A stretch of DNA of 64,000 bases from Thermoanaerobacterium butyriciformans (GCF_017874545.1 NZ_JAGGLT010000001.1:80001-144000), one strand, 5' to 3'. Shown: positions 33,240-44,778, counted from the first letter of the stretch. A program made the numbers and translations. Notes: generated from the sequence alone by a model not told the origin.

Positions 33240-33650
33240 ATGAAAGAAACATATATTTATCCTGCTATATTTGATTATGCATCTGACGGTATTTCTGTCA
33301 GTTTTCCCGATTTACCTGGCTGTTTTACATGTGGAGATAATGAAGAAGAAGCTGTAAGAAATGCAAAAGAGGCTATGGCACTTCATATTTCAGGTATGGA
33401 AGACGATGGAGATGTTATACCAGAACCAACTCCTATTTCTAAGATAAAAGTAGAAGATAATCAAATTGTTGTACCAATAGAAGTATGGATGCCATACTAT
33501 AGAAGTAGTATTAAAACTGTTTATGTAAAGAAAACACTGACAATACCATCATGGCTCAATAGTGTCGCCGAAAGAAGCAAAATAAATTTTTCACAGGTAC
33601 TTCAAGAGGCTCTTAAAGAAAAATTGGGAATTAGAGAATATAAACAATAA
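33240..33650 (+). CDS. hicB: HicB antitoxin, module 2
   Basis: 136 aa. HicB domain YPAIFDYASDGISVSFPDL, PGCFTCGDNEEEAVRNA; C-terminal VKKTLTIPSWLNSVAERSKI and NFSQVLQEALKEKL like a ribbon-helix-helix. Start ATG 33240 after AAAAGGAGG. It neutralises HicA-2 and probably represses the palindrome at 32952. Confidence 0.92.
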   Translation: MKETYIYPAIFDYASDGISVSFPDLPGCFTCGDNEEEAVRNAKEAMALHISGMEDDGDVIPEPTPISKIKVEDNQIVVPIEVWMPYYRSSIKTVYVKKTLTIPSWLNSVAERSKINFSQVLQEALKEKLGIREYKQ

Positions 33651-33677
33651 GCACTCTAAAATGGGTGCTTTATTTTT
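33649..33677 (+). terminator. Terminator of hicAB-2
   Basis: Stem AAGCAC (33649-33654) / GTGCTT (33665-33670) then TATTTTTT, nearly the same as the hicAB-1 terminator. Confidence 0.68.
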
Positions 33678-33707
33678 TAAGATTATTCACTGATAACATA
33701 TTAGTAC

Positions 33708-34215
33708 CTATTCTTTTGTTTTTATATCTGTTAATGTTGCTTTTGCTGCCCTGTTGGCATTGTGTATCTTTGTGTGTAGTATCTCAATGCTACTTAATTC
33801 TTTTAGGGGATTGCCTAGCATTAACATCGTAATAAGCGGTGCTATCGGAGGTAGCAGTAAATCAATCATTACTGTTATACCAATGGGGAATATGATCTTT
33901 TCTGTTTTTGTTACAGGTCTTGCTTGTTTCATCATGATCTACCTTTCTTCTTTAGTCGTAAGCAATTTCATTATTTGCGGTTGAATCAAAGGCATAAGAG
34001 CCATGTACGAATATGCTGCCACAGATATCTGTGCCATTAAATATGGAGCCAGTTTTTGTATTACATATATTGCCATTGGGCCGCCTGCACCCCCGATAAT
34101 ACCAATTACACCTGCTTCATTTATGTTAAAGCCGAAAAGCTTTGCACCGATAAAGGCTATAAAAATTCATATGTGTGCAGCAGTACCAAGTATTATAAAT
34201 GAAGAGTTGACTTTC
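33708..34215 (-). pseudogene. Relic of a Na+-translocating decarboxylase beta subunit (OadB/GcdB/MmdB)
   Basis: Minus-strand pieces align in order with the family: [58 protein letters not shown], then a TAG stop near 33947, then KTEKIIFPIGITVMI and APLITMLMLGNPLKE. A second stop breaks the text near 34170. The conserved GGADGPTAI has become GGAGGPMAI. Several defects and missing ends make it a pseudogene. No other subunit of the enzyme is seen. Confidence 0.7.
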
Positions 34216-34813
34216 CAAACATCGAAACTACATTCCACTTATCATCAGCAACAATGGCGATTTTCATCATCAAGCTGATATCCAGCGGAACAGTAATTGA
34301 CAGAGATTTTACTGCTTCGATTCATGCATTGAAGAAGGAACTTATTCAATCACATTGTTGTTTAACGCAGCCCCTACGACAGCATTGATAACATTTTCAT
34401 CAAATGCTTAGTATATTCGCGGAAATATGTCTATGAAAACTTTTAAATGCTTATCTGTACAATTTTACTTAGCAGGTTGAGTCTGGTCGTTTTGCAATCA
34501 AATACGTCCAAGAACGGGATGTGAAGATAGAAACAATCTATCTTCTGAGATTTACCCACTTCTGCATTCGGAATAGAATAGGGAACTTTATGATTGGACG
34601 AAAGACAGAGAAAACAAGGCTTAGACGAAGCATCATAAAAATGCAAGCAACCCCTACGGGAAAACCGACACTTTTGCCTATTTAAAGATCAATTGACAGT
34701 TATAAACGCTGTTTTAAGAGGTTATTACAACAAAATAACTTCATAATTTTCATAGAAGATGACTACAAGATTTTTAATAAGTTCTTGGGGTGTTTTTTTA
34801 TAAAAAATGAAAA
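34216..34813. other. Stretch without an intact gene
   Basis: Decayed sequence. On the plus strand about 68 codons are open from 34478 to TAA 34682 (SGRFAIKYVQERDVKIETIY...) with no start and no recognised family. On the minus strand VINAVVGAALNNN near 34340-34390 may continue the decarboxylase relic. Nothing else was recognised. Confidence 0.4.
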
Positions 34814-34818
34814 ACATC

Positions 34819-34849
34819 TTGACTTGGAGTTAACTCAAAGGTTTATTAT
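34819..34849 (+). promoter_or_regulatory. MerR-type promoter P1
   Basis: -35 TTGACT (34819-34824), 19-bp spacer, -10 TATTAT (34844-34849). The spacer holds CTTGGAGTT/AACTCAAAG (34823-34840), a dyad with one mismatch. A 19-bp spacer with central dyad is the hallmark of MerR-activated promoters. Confidence 0.8.
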
Positions 34850-34860
34850 TATATTAACAC

Positions 34861-35052
34861 TTAGCGGTCATGGGATTTTCAGCAGGTGCATGTGTCGCAG
34901 CAATGTCAGCAATACAATGGAATACTCCAGGACTTGCTGAGAAGCTTAGGGTACCAAAAGATGGCATTAAGCCAAACGCAACTGTTATTTGCTATAGTGC
35001 AAGCTTACTGTCGACCATATTTGACAACATTACATTAAAAAAGGAGAGATAA
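34861..35052 (+). pseudogene. Internal fragment of an alpha/beta hydrolase gene
   Basis: The frame begins AVMGFSAGACVAAMSAIQWN, the nucleophile-elbow region of an acetyl-esterase-like hydrolase, then TPGLAEKLRVPKDGIKPNA and breaks off into unrelated residues. Everything before and after is missing and there is no ribosome site. A deletion has placed promoter P1 directly against it. Confidence 0.65.
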
Positions 35053-35055
35053 AAC

Positions 35056-35592
35056 ATGAAAATTTTAGTTATTGAAGGAAGTCCACATAAACATGGTTCT
35101 TCAAATCTGCTTGCAGAACGTTTTATTGATGGGGCAAGAGACGCAGGACATGTGGTGACGGTATTTGATGCGGCACATGCGAATTTGCATCCATGTCTGG
35201 GATGTGACGCCTGCGGCATGGCTGGAGTATGTATTCAGAAAGACGATATGGAATCGTTAAAAGATGTCATCAGACATTCGGATATGATCGTATTTGTTAC
35301 GCCATTGTATTACTTTGGATTTTCGGCACAGATAAAAATGGTAATAGATCGTTTCTACAGCTTCAACGGAGAATTAACATCTAAAGGACTGAAAACAGCG
35401 CTGATTGCAGCAGCATGGGATAGCAATAATGAAACAATGGAATTTTTAAAAAACCATTATTTGAAATTGTGTAATTATCTAAACTTCAAAAATCAGGGTA
35501 TGATTTTAGGAGTGGGTTGTGGTTCCCCTTCCATGACAGAGAGGACAAAATATCCGCAAAAGGCCTACGATTTTGGAAAATCACTAAAATGA
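35056..35592 (+). CDS. NADPH-dependent FMN reductase / iron-sulfur flavoprotein-like
   Basis: 178-aa flavodoxin-fold oxidoreductase: N-terminal FMN loop EGSPHKHGSSNLLAE, cysteine cluster CLGCDACGMAGVC (about 48-60) as in iron-sulfur flavoproteins, then VTPLYYFGFSAQIKMVIDR. The substrate may be a quinone, flavin or metal; unknown. Start ATG follows AAGGAGAG. It is the first intact gene after MerR-type promoter P1. Confidence 0.83.
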   Translation: MKILVIEGSPHKHGSSNLLAERFIDGARDAGHVVTVFDAAHANLHPCLGCDACGMAGVCIQKDDMESLKDVIRHSDMIVFVTPLYYFGFSAQIKMVIDRFYSFNGELTSKGLKTALIAAAWDSNNETMEFLKNHYLKLCNYLNFKNQGMILGVGCGSPSMTERTKYPQKAYDFGKSLK

Positions 35593-35681
35593 CATTGCAC
35601 TTTTTGGTTTAAAGGATAAAACAAAAAATAATTAAAATAAATATGGAGATAAATAATTACAGAATAATTTTTAAAAACATC

Positions 35682-35712
35682 TTGACTTAGAGTTAACTCA
35701 AAGGATTATCAT
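35682..35712 (+). promoter_or_regulatory. MerR-type promoter P2
   Basis: -35 TTGACT (35682-35687), 19-bp spacer, -10 TATCAT (35707-35712); dyad CTTAGAGTT/AACTCAAAG (35686-35703), one mismatch. Flanking bases AAAACATC and ATATTAACACTTA also match P1. Confidence 0.82.
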
Positions 35713-35775
35713 AATATTAACACTTAAAGGTGTATGTGTAAATTTATTAGATCAAAAAATACTGGAGGAATGAAA

Positions 35776-37815
<2,040 letters not shown>

Positions 37816-37877
37816 TGCTCGGTAGCATCCTCAATATATTCTAGATTGGAGGATGTCACCATGAAAGGAGTAAGATG

Positions 37878-38198
37878 ATGAAAAAACAGACAGCAGGCAG
37901 AGATGCCCTTGGCTCATTTGCGCCAAAATTTGCTGAATTAAACGATGACATTCTTTTTGGAGAGGTTTGGTCTAGAGAAGACAAATTGTCATTAAGAGAT
38001 CGCAGTATTATCACTGTGACTGCCCTCATAGCAAAAGGTATATTTGACAATTCCTTAAAACATCACATTACTAATGCAAAAAACAATGGTGTTAGTGCTG
38101 AAGAAATGGCAGAAATAATCACGCATCTAGCGTTCTATGTAGGATGGCCTAATGCATGGGCAGCATTTTCATTGGCAAAAGAGATATATGCTGAATAA
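37878..38198 (+). CDS. Carboxymuconolactone decarboxylase family protein
   Basis: 106-aa CMD/AhpD-like helical protein: LSLRDRSIITVTALIAKGIF, LKHHITNAKNNGVSAEEMAE, LAFYVGWPNAWAAF. The AhpD redox CxxC is absent, so it belongs to the cysteine-less branch whose activity is mostly unknown. Start ATG 37878 is better spaced to AAAGGAG than ATG 37875. Third gene of the P2 unit. Confidence 0.85.
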   Translation: MKKQTAGRDALGSFAPKFAELNDDILFGEVWSREDKLSLRDRSIITVTALIAKGIFDNSLKHHITNAKNNGVSAEEMAEIITHLAFYVGWPNAWAAFSLAKEIYAE

Positions 38199-38228
38199 TC
38201 AAAAAAATTGAATGGAGTGAATTTTATT

Positions 38229-38639
38229 ATGGATAGAAATGAATTAGAAAAGATATCTGATTTTCCATTAGGTGAGGAAAATGTAGCATTTGCCCAATAT
38301 TTTACTGGAAAGAGCTATTTAAGCCTCTTAAATGATAAAGAAGTAAATATTCATAATGTTACGTTCGAACCTGGATGCAGAAACAATTGGCATATACATC
38401 ATGGCTGTGGTCAGATACTGATCTGTGTTGGTGGGCATGGCTTATATCAAGAAGCTGGGAAAGATGCACGACTATTAAAAAGCGGCGATGTAGTATATAT
38501 ACCACCTGAGATTAAGCATTGGCACGGCGCCGTCAAGGATGAAGGGTTTGCACATCTATCATTAACAGTTCCGACGGAAGGAGCAAACACTGAATGGTGT
38601 GAACCGGTTACCGATGAAGAATATAACAAACTTCTTTGA
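38229..38639 (+). CDS. Cupin domain protein
   Basis: 136-aa single cupin. Metal-binding motif 1 has NWHIHHGCGQILICVGGHG, motif 2 GDVVYIPPEIKHWHGA. CMD and cupin proteins often occur side by side in Firmicute redox clusters. The catalytic role is unknown. Start ATG 38229 follows TGGAGTGA at a longish spacing; an upstream frame to 38208 includes the ribosome site. Last gene of the P2 unit. Confidence 0.85.
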   Translation: MDRNELEKISDFPLGEENVAFAQYFTGKSYLSLLNDKEVNIHNVTFEPGCRNNWHIHHGCGQILICVGGHGLYQEAGKDARLLKSGDVVYIPPEIKHWHGAVKDEGFAHLSLTVPTEGANTEWCEPVTDEEYNKLL

Positions 38640-38664
38640 AATTTTTAGATAAAGTGAAAACCTC

Positions 38665-38695
38665 TTGACTTAGAGTTAACTCAAAGGCTTATCAT
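38665..38695 (+). promoter_or_regulatory. MerR-type promoter P3
   Basis: -35 TTGACT (38665-38670), 19-bp spacer, -10 TATCAT (38690-38695); dyad CTTAGAGTT/AACTCAAAG (38669-38686), the same 18 bases as P2. Confidence 0.82.
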
Positions 38696-38749
38696 GGTAT
38701 TAATACATAATTATACCCTTAAAGTATTGATTTAAAGAGGTGAGTAGAA

Positions 38750-39301
38750 ATGAATAAATTTAATGACAAAAAAATTTTAATAGCCTATTTTTCAAGAGAA
38801 GGAGGCAATTATGTCAGTGGTCGCATTGTGAATTTGTCGGTTGGAAATACGGAAGTTGTAGCTAAAATGATTCAGAAAATAACCGGCGGTGAACTGTTCC
38901 GCATTAACACGGTAAAAAAATATCCTGATGATTATACAGAAGCTACAAAAGTTGCTCAGCAAGAATTACGTGATAATGCAAGACCTGAGCTTTCAGAATA
39001 TCTTGATAATATTGACGACTATGAAATTATCATATTATGCTATCCCAATTGGTGGGGAACTATGCCTATGCCTGTATTTACTTTTCTTGAGAAATATGAC
39101 TTTACCGAAAAAACCATTCTTCCGGTCTGTACACATGAAGGAAGTGGTTTGGGACACAGCGAAAGCGATATAAGAAAGACTTGTCCAAATGCAAGGCTTG
39201 AAAAAGGGCTTGCTATAAAAGGTAGCAATGTACATTCAGCTCAGCCTGAGATTGAGAAATGGCTGCAAAAATTCATAAATAATTTTGAGGAGGAAAAGTA
39301 A
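38750..39301 (+). CDS. Flavodoxin family protein
   Basis: 183-aa flavodoxin: FMN phosphate loop region ILIAYFSREGGNYVSGRI, then LCYPNWWGTMPMPVFTFLEK and CTHEGSGLGHSESDIRKTCP. An electron carrier or NAD(P)H-linked quinone-type reductase. Start ATG follows AGAGGTGAG. First gene after MerR-type promoter P3; overlaps the ribosome site of the next gene. Confidence 0.88.
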   Translation: MNKFNDKKILIAYFSREGGNYVSGRIVNLSVGNTEVVAKMIQKITGGELFRINTVKKYPDDYTEATKVAQQELRDNARPELSEYLDNIDDYEIIILCYPNWWGTMPMPVFTFLEKYDFTEKTILPVCTHEGSGLGHSESDIRKTCPNARLEKGLAIKGSNVHSAQPEIEKWLQKFINNFEEEK

Positions 39302-39302
39302 A

Positions 39303-39800
39303 ATGGAATATTCAAAACTAGGAAATTCTGATATTCTTGTTTCTCGTATTTGCGTAGGTTGCATGAGCTTTGGTGACACGTCAAGTAATTTTCATGCATG
39401 GACACTAAACGCTGAAGATAGTGAAGCAATAATCAAACATGCTCTTGATCTTGGCATAAATTTTTTTGACACTGCAAATGTATATTCTGGCGGTACCAGT
39501 GAAGAATATCTTGGCCGTGCGATAAAGAACAATATAGCTCGTGATAAGGTAGTTATAGCTACTAAAGTTTATTTTAACGAAGGCAAACTTTCAAAAAAAG
39601 CGATACTTCGTGAGATTGATGGCTCACTAAAACGGCTTGGTACAGATTACGTTGATCTTTACATTATCCATCGGTTTGATTACGACACACCGATAGAGGA
39701 AACGATGGAGGCACTTGACAGTCTTGTAAAGGCAGGAAAGGTGAGAGCTCTTGGCACTTCAGCAATGTACGGCTACCAGTCAAGCTTTAAAAATAATTGA
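39303..39800 (+). pseudogene. Aldo/keto reductase, C-terminal half missing
   Basis: 165 aa against about 320 for the family. The N-terminal half is intact with the catalytic set (FFDTANVYSG, VVIATKVYF, LYIIHRFD), start ATG 39303 after GGAGG. Identity stops at LGTSAMYGYQ, after which SSFKNN ends the frame. A shifted frame there (ALKIIEDIFEALKK) looks like the end of another protein, so a deletion fused two genes. Half a barrel is unlikely to fold. Confidence 0.75.
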
Positions 39801-39843
39801 AGATATATTTGAAGCCTTAAAAAAGAGGAGGGAATAACATATT

Positions 39844-40962
39844 ATGAAAAAATTAGGCTTTGGATTGATGCGTCTGCCACTATTAGACAATAACGATCAG
39901 GCAAGCATCAATATGGAAGAAATGAAACATATGGTAGATACTTTTATTGAGAATGGATTTACTTATTTTGATACAGCATATATGTACCATAATTTCAAAA
40001 GTGAAATAGCAGCCAGAGAGGCGCTTGTAAAAAGGCACTCTCGTGACAGTTTTACTTTGACAACAAAAATGCCGACAATGTTTCTAAAAACAAAACAAGA
40101 TATGGAGCGTATTTTTAATGAACAGCTTGAAAAATGCGGCGTTGAGTATTTTGATTATTATTTGCTTCATAATCTTGGAGTATCTCATTATGAGGTAGCA
40201 CAGAAGCTTGACAGTTTTGAATTTATTCAAAATAAGAAAAAAGAAGGAAGAATCCGAAAAATCGGCTTTTCATATCATGACAATGCTGATTTGCTTGATA
40301 AAATATTAACTGAACATCCCGAGGTTGATGTGGTACAGCTTCAAATTAATTATTTGGATTGGGATAACGAAAGCATCCAATCTCGAAAATGTTATGAGGT
40401 AGCAAGAAAACATAATAAAGACATCATTGTAATGGAACCTGTAAAAGGAGGTACACTTGCGAATATACCAGAAAAAGCTGAAAAGCTGTTTAAAGATTAC
40501 GCTCCAAATATGTCAGTTGCTTCTTGGGCAATACGCTTTGCTGCAAGTCATGACGGCATCATGGTTGTGCTGAGTGGTATGAGCAATATAAAGCAGCTTC
40601 TTGACAATATCAGCTATATGTATGATTTTAGACCTATGACAGAAGAAGAATTTGGAATTGTTAAAAAGGCTGTTGATATAATCAATGACTCCATTGCCAT
40701 ACCATGTACTGCCTGTGGTTATTGCGTTGATGGATGCCCTAAGAATATTCCTATTCCAAAGTATTTTGCTTTGTATAATGCAGAAAAACAAGCTATGAAT
40801 ACAGCCTTTTCAATACAAGGTGTATATTACAACAATTATGCGAAAACCTACGGGAAGGCTTCTGAATGCATTAAATGTAGACAATGCGAAAGACAGTGTC
40901 CGCAGCATCTGCCTATTTCAGATTTGCTCAAAGATGTTGCAAAAACATTTGAAAGTGTCTAA
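39844..40962 (+). CDS. Aldo/keto reductase with C-terminal 4Fe-4S domain
   Basis: 372 aa. AKR barrel (about 1-270): [34 protein letters not shown] ferredoxin-like tail has [12 protein letters not shown] (about 292-303) and [16 protein letters not shown] (about 344-359). This fusion is common in anaerobes; electron input from ferredoxin or flavodoxin is likely, in line with the flavodoxins at both sides. Start ATG 39844 lies about 12 bases after GAGGAGGG. Confidence 0.9.
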   Translation: MKKLGFGLMRLPLLDNNDQASINMEEMKHMVDTFIENGFTYFDTAYMYHNFKSEIAAREALVKRHSRDSFTLTTKMPTMFLKTKQDMERIFNEQLEKCGVEYFDYYLLHNLGVSHYEVAQKLDSFEFIQNKKKEGRIRKIGFSYHDNADLLDKILTEHPEVDVVQLQINYLDWDNESIQSRKCYEVARKHNKDIIVMEPVKGGTLANIPEKAEKLFKDYAPNMSVASWAIRFAASHDGIMVVLSGMSNIKQLLDNISYMYDFRPMTEEEFGIVKKAVDIINDSIAIPCTACGYCVDGCPKNIPIPKYFALYNAEKQAMNTAFSIQGVYYNNYAKTYGKASECIKCRQCERQCPQHLPISDLLKDVAKTFESV

Positions 40963-41262
40963 TTTGCCGGCAAAACCGAGCTGAACCTTCCCCTTGCCGT
41001 CCAAAAGCTCAAAAAACTATTCGGCATTCAAACACTGCTGCTGGAGGGAGGAGGCATTGCTAACGGGTCATTTTTGCAGGAGGATCTGATCGATGAAATT
41101 AGCCTTGTGGTAGTGCCTGCAGCCGAATGCAATGAAAGTGAAATCCCTCTTTTTAAAACAGGGAAATATGATGCCAAAACCACTTCGGCAAAATCTTTTA
41201 AGTTAAAAGAAGCAAAAAGACTAAGCGATAATGGCCTTTGGCTGGTCTATTCAAAAAATTAA
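40963..41262 (+). pseudogene. C-terminal fragment of a RibD_C-domain reductase
   Basis: Open from the preceding stop to TAA: FAGKTELNLPLAVQKLKKLF, then TLLLEGGGIANGSFLQEDLI, DEISLVVVPAAE and a normal C-terminus. LLLEGGG and LIDEISL are typical of the dihydrofolate-reductase-like RibD C-terminal domain. The N-terminal half and any start are missing; the fragment abuts the AKR stop codon exactly, another deletion junction. Confidence 0.7.
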
Positions 41263-41273
41263 AAAGAAAATTA

Positions 41274-41416
41274 ATATGTACAATTTTGTAGAAATCGGCA
41301 TTGATGACACAAACTTTAAAGTAATGGCGGAAAAAGCCTGCAGAGGCGATGTGTTACAAGGATTTAAGCATTTGACACCAAAAGATGTAGAGAACATCTT
41401 CAGGATGTGCCTGTAA
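41274..41416 (+). pseudogene. C-terminal fragment of an iron alcohol dehydrogenase
   Basis: [44 protein letters not shown] is the usual end of a Fe-alcohol dehydrogenase. Only about 45 residues survive. It is not a copy of the end of the dehydrogenase at 35776, so a different gene was lost here. Confidence 0.65.
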
Positions 41417-41445
41417 AAACAGAACAAGATAGGAGGAAAACAACA

Positions 41446-41931
41446 ATGGACAAAAAAGCTTTGGTAGCTTATTTTTCCTGTACTGGTACAACAAAAAGAG
41501 TGGCGGAAATTCTCGCTGATGTGGTTGGAGCTGACCTATATGAAATCAAGCCGGAGGTGCCATATACCGACGCAGACCTTAATTGGATGGACAAGAAAAG
41601 CCGTAGTTCGGTGGAAATGAAGGATCCGTCGTCACGGCCTGCCATTGCGGGCAAAGTTTCTAACATGATGGCATATGAAGTTATTTTTGTTGGATTTCCC
41701 ATATGGTGGTATACGGCACCAAACATTATAAATACCTTTTTGGAAAGCTATGATTTTTCAGGAAAGACCATCATACTATTTGCCACTTCTGGAGGAAGCG
41801 GTTTTGGGAAAACGGTGGAAAAACTTAAAGGCAGTGTTTCACCAGATGCAAAAATTAAGGAAGGTAGGATTTTAAATGGCAAGCCGTCCAGAGTAGAGCT
41901 TGCTTCATGGATTAAAGATCTTGGCTTGTAA
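41446..41931 (+). CDS. Flavodoxin
   Basis: 161-aa flavodoxin: FMN loop [53 protein letters not shown]. Start ATG 41446 after AGGAGG. End of the P3 unit; an intact carrier following three gene fragments. Confidence 0.9.
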   Translation: MDKKALVAYFSCTGTTKRVAEILADVVGADLYEIKPEVPYTDADLNWMDKKSRSSVEMKDPSSRPAIAGKVSNMMAYEVIFVGFPIWWYTAPNIINTFLESYDFSGKTIILFATSGGSGFGKTVEKLKGSVSPDAKIKEGRILNGKPSRVELASWIKDLGL

Positions 41932-42249
41932 ATAAAATAAAAAAATGACTTTGCTACTTGATAACATTTATAAATAGTTAGATTGTTATCAAAAACTTTT
42001 GTATGCAGGGTTTTTCTGTGATTCACCATTTAACGAAGATGTTTAGATGTCTTTGTTGATATAAAGAATAACCCTGTTTTTTTATATATTGACGAATAAA
42101 AATTATTTAATTATTTCATGAATGATGTATATTGTATGATGTCCAATATTATAAAAATATGAAATAGATAAAAGATTTTTTATGTTTTTATAGACTGACT
42201 TTAAACATTATAATATGCTATAATATTGAATATCAGGAGGTGAAAGTCC
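41932..42249. promoter_or_regulatory. Intergenic region: terminator and MerR gene promoter
   Basis: CAGGGTT (about 42006-42012) can pair with AACCCTG (42070-42076) before a T run, a long-looped terminator. TGCTATAAT (42216-42224) is an extended -10 for the MerR gene. The P1-P3 dyad GAGTTAACTC is absent here, so MerR is probably not autoregulated through the same site. Confidence 0.5.
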
Positions 42250-42636
42250 ATGACGATTACAGAAGTAAGTGAAAAATTTAATATATCACAAGATACGCTC
42301 CGTTATTATGAACGAATCGGATTAATTCCTCGTGTGAACCGCAATAAAAGCGGAAACAGGGATTATACAGAAGAAGACTGTAAGTGGGTTGAATTTATTA
42401 AATGTATGCGAAATGCAGGTCTTTCAATTGAGGTATTAATTGAATATATTGCGCTGGTTGAGCAAGGTGACGAAACTATTGAGACTAGAAAAGAACTCTT
42501 AATTGAGCAACGTAATCATCTAATAAAAAAAATAGAAGATATGAATAAAACCTTAGAGCGTCTGAATTATAAAATTGAAGTGTATGAGAGATTGTTGGTT
42601 GAGAAAGAAAAAGAGTTAAAAAAGTCAGAAAATTAA
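42250..42636 (+). CDS. MerR-family transcriptional regulator
   Basis: 128 aa: N-terminal winged helix TITEVSEKFNISQDTLRYYE, RIGLIP, NRDYTEEDCKWVEFIKCMRN, then a dimerising coiled coil (about 75-120). No cysteines suitable for heavy metals at the C-terminus, so more like the aldehyde/electrophile-responsive AdhR/NmlR branch than metal sensors. Start ATG follows AGGAGGTGA. It is the likely activator of P1, P2 and P3 upstream. Confidence 0.92.
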   Translation: MTITEVSEKFNISQDTLRYYERIGLIPRVNRNKSGNRDYTEEDCKWVEFIKCMRNAGLSIEVLIEYIALVEQGDETIETRKELLIEQRNHLIKKIEDMNKTLERLNYKIEVYERLLVEKEKELKKSEN

Positions 42637-42657
42637 TAAAAGGAGATGTTCACTTTT

Positions 42658-42909
42658 ATGAACAATGACTTACGTGAGAAAATAAAAGAGTTAACATTGA
42701 TTTTACTGTACTTAACATCGTGGGAAGAGGAATTATTAGATATAAAATACCGCAGAAGCTGGAAAGGATATGACTTTGGCATATTAGATGAGCTTGCTGA
42801 TGATGACTTAATTAGTAGTGGACATAGATCAAAATCTGTTGCTATTACTGATGCAGGAATAAATAAAGCTAAAGTGCTGCTTAAAAAGTACGAAATAGAA
42901 GTTAATTAA
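42658..42909 (+). CDS. DUF6429 family protein
   Basis: 83 aa: KIKELTLILLYLTSWEEELL, RSWKGYDFGILDELADDDLI, SVAITDAGINKAKVLLKKY. A small winged-helix-like protein of unknown function widespread in Firmicutes. Start ATG 42658 lies 12 bases after GGAG; ATG 42646 would be too close. Follows MerR by 21 bases, so probably the same message. Confidence 0.78.
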   Translation: MNNDLREKIKELTLILLYLTSWEEELLDIKYRRSWKGYDFGILDELADDDLISSGHRSKSVAITDAGINKAKVLLKKYEIEVN

Positions 42910-42928
42910 AAATAAAATTATGAAGGAG

Positions 42929-43312
42929 CATGAGTTATAAAAGAAATGAAGCTACTTTAGATGAATGGAAAGAATTATATGATATTGCTCTTAAAATAAA
43001 AGAGCTAAAGCCATGAGCCTGACTATCCACAGCTTGTTTTACAGGATGAATTGCTCATAGAAAGGATTAATCGGCAGGAAGCCAATAAAAGTAAAATAGA
43101 AGTCGATATAGCTTATTTGACTGGTGCTATAAGAGATAAAAAATATGATGTTCCTGTTATGGAGAGATTATATGTTTTAGCAGAAAACACATCAGGACTT
43201 ATAATAGATCAAGATTTTGTTTTTCCAGACGATAACGAGATGGAAGTCATATTTGGTATGACGGTTAATTATATTTTGGTACACCAATATGCCAGAACCC
43301 TGTTTTTTTGTA
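42929..43312 (+). pseudogene. Broken DUF7309-like gene
   Basis: MSYKRNEATLDEWKELYDIA, LKIKELKP then a stop; in another frame PDYPQLVLQDELLIERINRQ, LYVLAENTSGLIIDQDFVFP, MEVIFGMTVNYIL. The middle is missing and the frame is shifted at the junction near 43014. The later part of the open frame (to 43446) only reads through the antisense of the next gene. The domain name is from memory. Confidence 0.6.
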
Positions 43313-43336
43313 TTGAGATAAAATGTACTTATGATT

Positions 43337-43732
43337 TTATATTTTTACAGTTTTTACAGGACCATTCATACAATAAAATGTTGCTTCTGCTTCGTCTGCG
43401 TAGAAGATTTCAAATATTGAGTCCTCCTCGTTGTACAAATTTCTAAGGGATGGCATGGTATCTAGTGCTGCTCTTTTCGATTCACGGCTTGTTATGAATA
43501 CAGCTTTACCTTTTAAACGTAACCATTCACCAGTTTTCGATGCAACACTTATTTCGAATTTTGGGTTTGCTTTTAACTGTTTGTAGACGTCCTTTTGGTT
43601 ATTGGTGCAGAAGCATAGCTTGCCTTCATATTCCATTGCAAAGCCAAATGGTCGTACCTTAGGTGTGTCACCATCAACGGTTGCAATATAGAATGTTGGA
43701 TTATCTTTCAGAAATTGTAAAACCTCTTCCAT
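43337..43732 (-). CDS. Pyridoxamine 5'-phosphate oxidase family protein
   Basis: 131-aa split-barrel FMN-binding protein: EEVLQFLKDNPTFYIATVDG, KVRPFGFAMEYEGKLCFCTN, FEISVASKTGEWLRLKGKA. Common in Clostridia as a small flavin reductase of unknown substrate; too short to be true PdxH. Start ATG 43732 after AAAGGGG, downstream of the first ATG-like start of the open frame. Confidence 0.88.
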   Translation of the reverse strand: MEEVLQFLKDNPTFYIATVDGDTPKVRPFGFAMEYEGKLCFCTNNQKDVYKQLKANPKFEISVASKTGEWLRLKGKAVFITSRESKRAALDTMPSLRNLYNEEDSIFEIFYADEAEATFYCMNGPVKTVKI

Positions 43733-43840
43733 TTCATTTACCCCTTTCAATTTATTTTATAATTACGATATTATTATAACTCTAATGACACGTTAAAACA
43801 ATAAAGTAGAGAAAGCAGCTCTTTTTGATAGTCTTTTTGT

Positions 43841-43869
43841 TTGGAGAAATTATAGTCATATATTATAAT
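43841..43869 (+). promoter_or_regulatory. Promoter of nfo
   Basis: -35 TTGGAG (43841-43846), 17-bp spacer, -10 TATAAT (43864-43869). Confidence 0.6.
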
Positions 43870-43915
43870 GTAGAAAAGGATTCAATTTTATGAATGATTT
43901 TTAGGAGGACAATTT

Positions 43916-44749
43916 ATGTTATATATAGGATGTCACTTATCAGTTTCAAATGGATATAAAGCCATGGCAGAAGAGGCTTTAAAACTTGATGCCAATACGC
44001 TGCAGTTTTTTACAAGAAATCCAAGGGGAAGCAAAGCGAAAGATATAGATAAAAAAGATTGTGAATCTTTTATAGAAATTGCAAATAAAAATAACTTTTC
44101 AAAGGTAGTAGCACATGCACCATACACTTTAAATCCATGTTCGCCGGATGAAAGGACGAGGGAATTTGCTATAGAAGTTATGGCAGACGATTTGATGAGG
44201 ATGGAGTATCTTCCTAATAATCTTTACGACTTTCATCCGGGAAGCCATGTGAGGCAAGGCGTTGATGCTGGGATAGAGTATACGGCAAATATGTTAAATC
44301 AAATACTACAACCGGAGCAGTCAACAATCGTGCTTTTAGAGACTATGGCAGGAAAAGGCTCAGAAATAGGAAAGACATTTCAAGAATTGAGGAAGATTTT
44401 AGATAGGGTAGAGCTGAAAGAAAAAATTGGGGTATGTTTTGACACGTGTCATGTATATGATGCTGGATATGATATTGTAAATGACTTAGACGGCGTATTA
44501 GAAGAATTTGATAGAATCATTGGGCTTGATAAGCTATACGCTGTCCATCTAAATGACAGTAAAAATCCATTTGGAAGCCATAAAGATAGGCATGAAAAAA
44601 TTGGTGAAGGATATATAGGAATAGATGCGATGGCAAAGATTATAAATCATCCAATGTTAAAACATCTTCCTTTTATCTTAGAGACCCCCAATGACCTTCA
44701 AGGGTATGCAGAAGAGATAAAGCTCATTAGAAGTCTTTACAGCGAGTAA
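43916..44749 (+). CDS. nfo: Endonuclease IV (AP endonuclease)
   Basis: 277-aa zinc-dependent TIM-barrel apurinic endonuclease for base-excision repair. Motifs: [84 protein letters not shown]. All usual zinc ligands are there. Start ATG follows TTAGGAGG. First of two genes with rnz, 29 bases apart. Confidence 0.95.
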   Translation: MLYIGCHLSVSNGYKAMAEEALKLDANTLQFFTRNPRGSKAKDIDKKDCESFIEIANKNNFSKVVAHAPYTLNPCSPDERTREFAIEVMADDLMRMEYLPNNLYDFHPGSHVRQGVDAGIEYTANMLNQILQPEQSTIVLLETMAGKGSEIGKTFQELRKILDRVELKEKIGVCFDTCHVYDAGYDIVNDLDGVLEEFDRIIGLDKLYAVHLNDSKNPFGSHKDRHEKIGEGYIGIDAMAKIINHPMLKHLPFILETPNDLQGYAEEIKLIRSLYSE

Positions 44750-44778
44750 AATTTCCTAAACAATTGGAGGATATTTAA

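Noticed and set aside
34216-34280. NifX-like start (MMKIAIVADDKWNV) on the minus strand
   Set aside because: Stops after 25 codons and the flanking frames belong to the decarboxylase relic; similarity too short.
43051-43446. 131-codon frame taken as one gene
   Set aside because: Only the first part matches a DUF7309-like protein; the rest reads through the antisense of the PNPOx-family gene, so it is a truncated relic.
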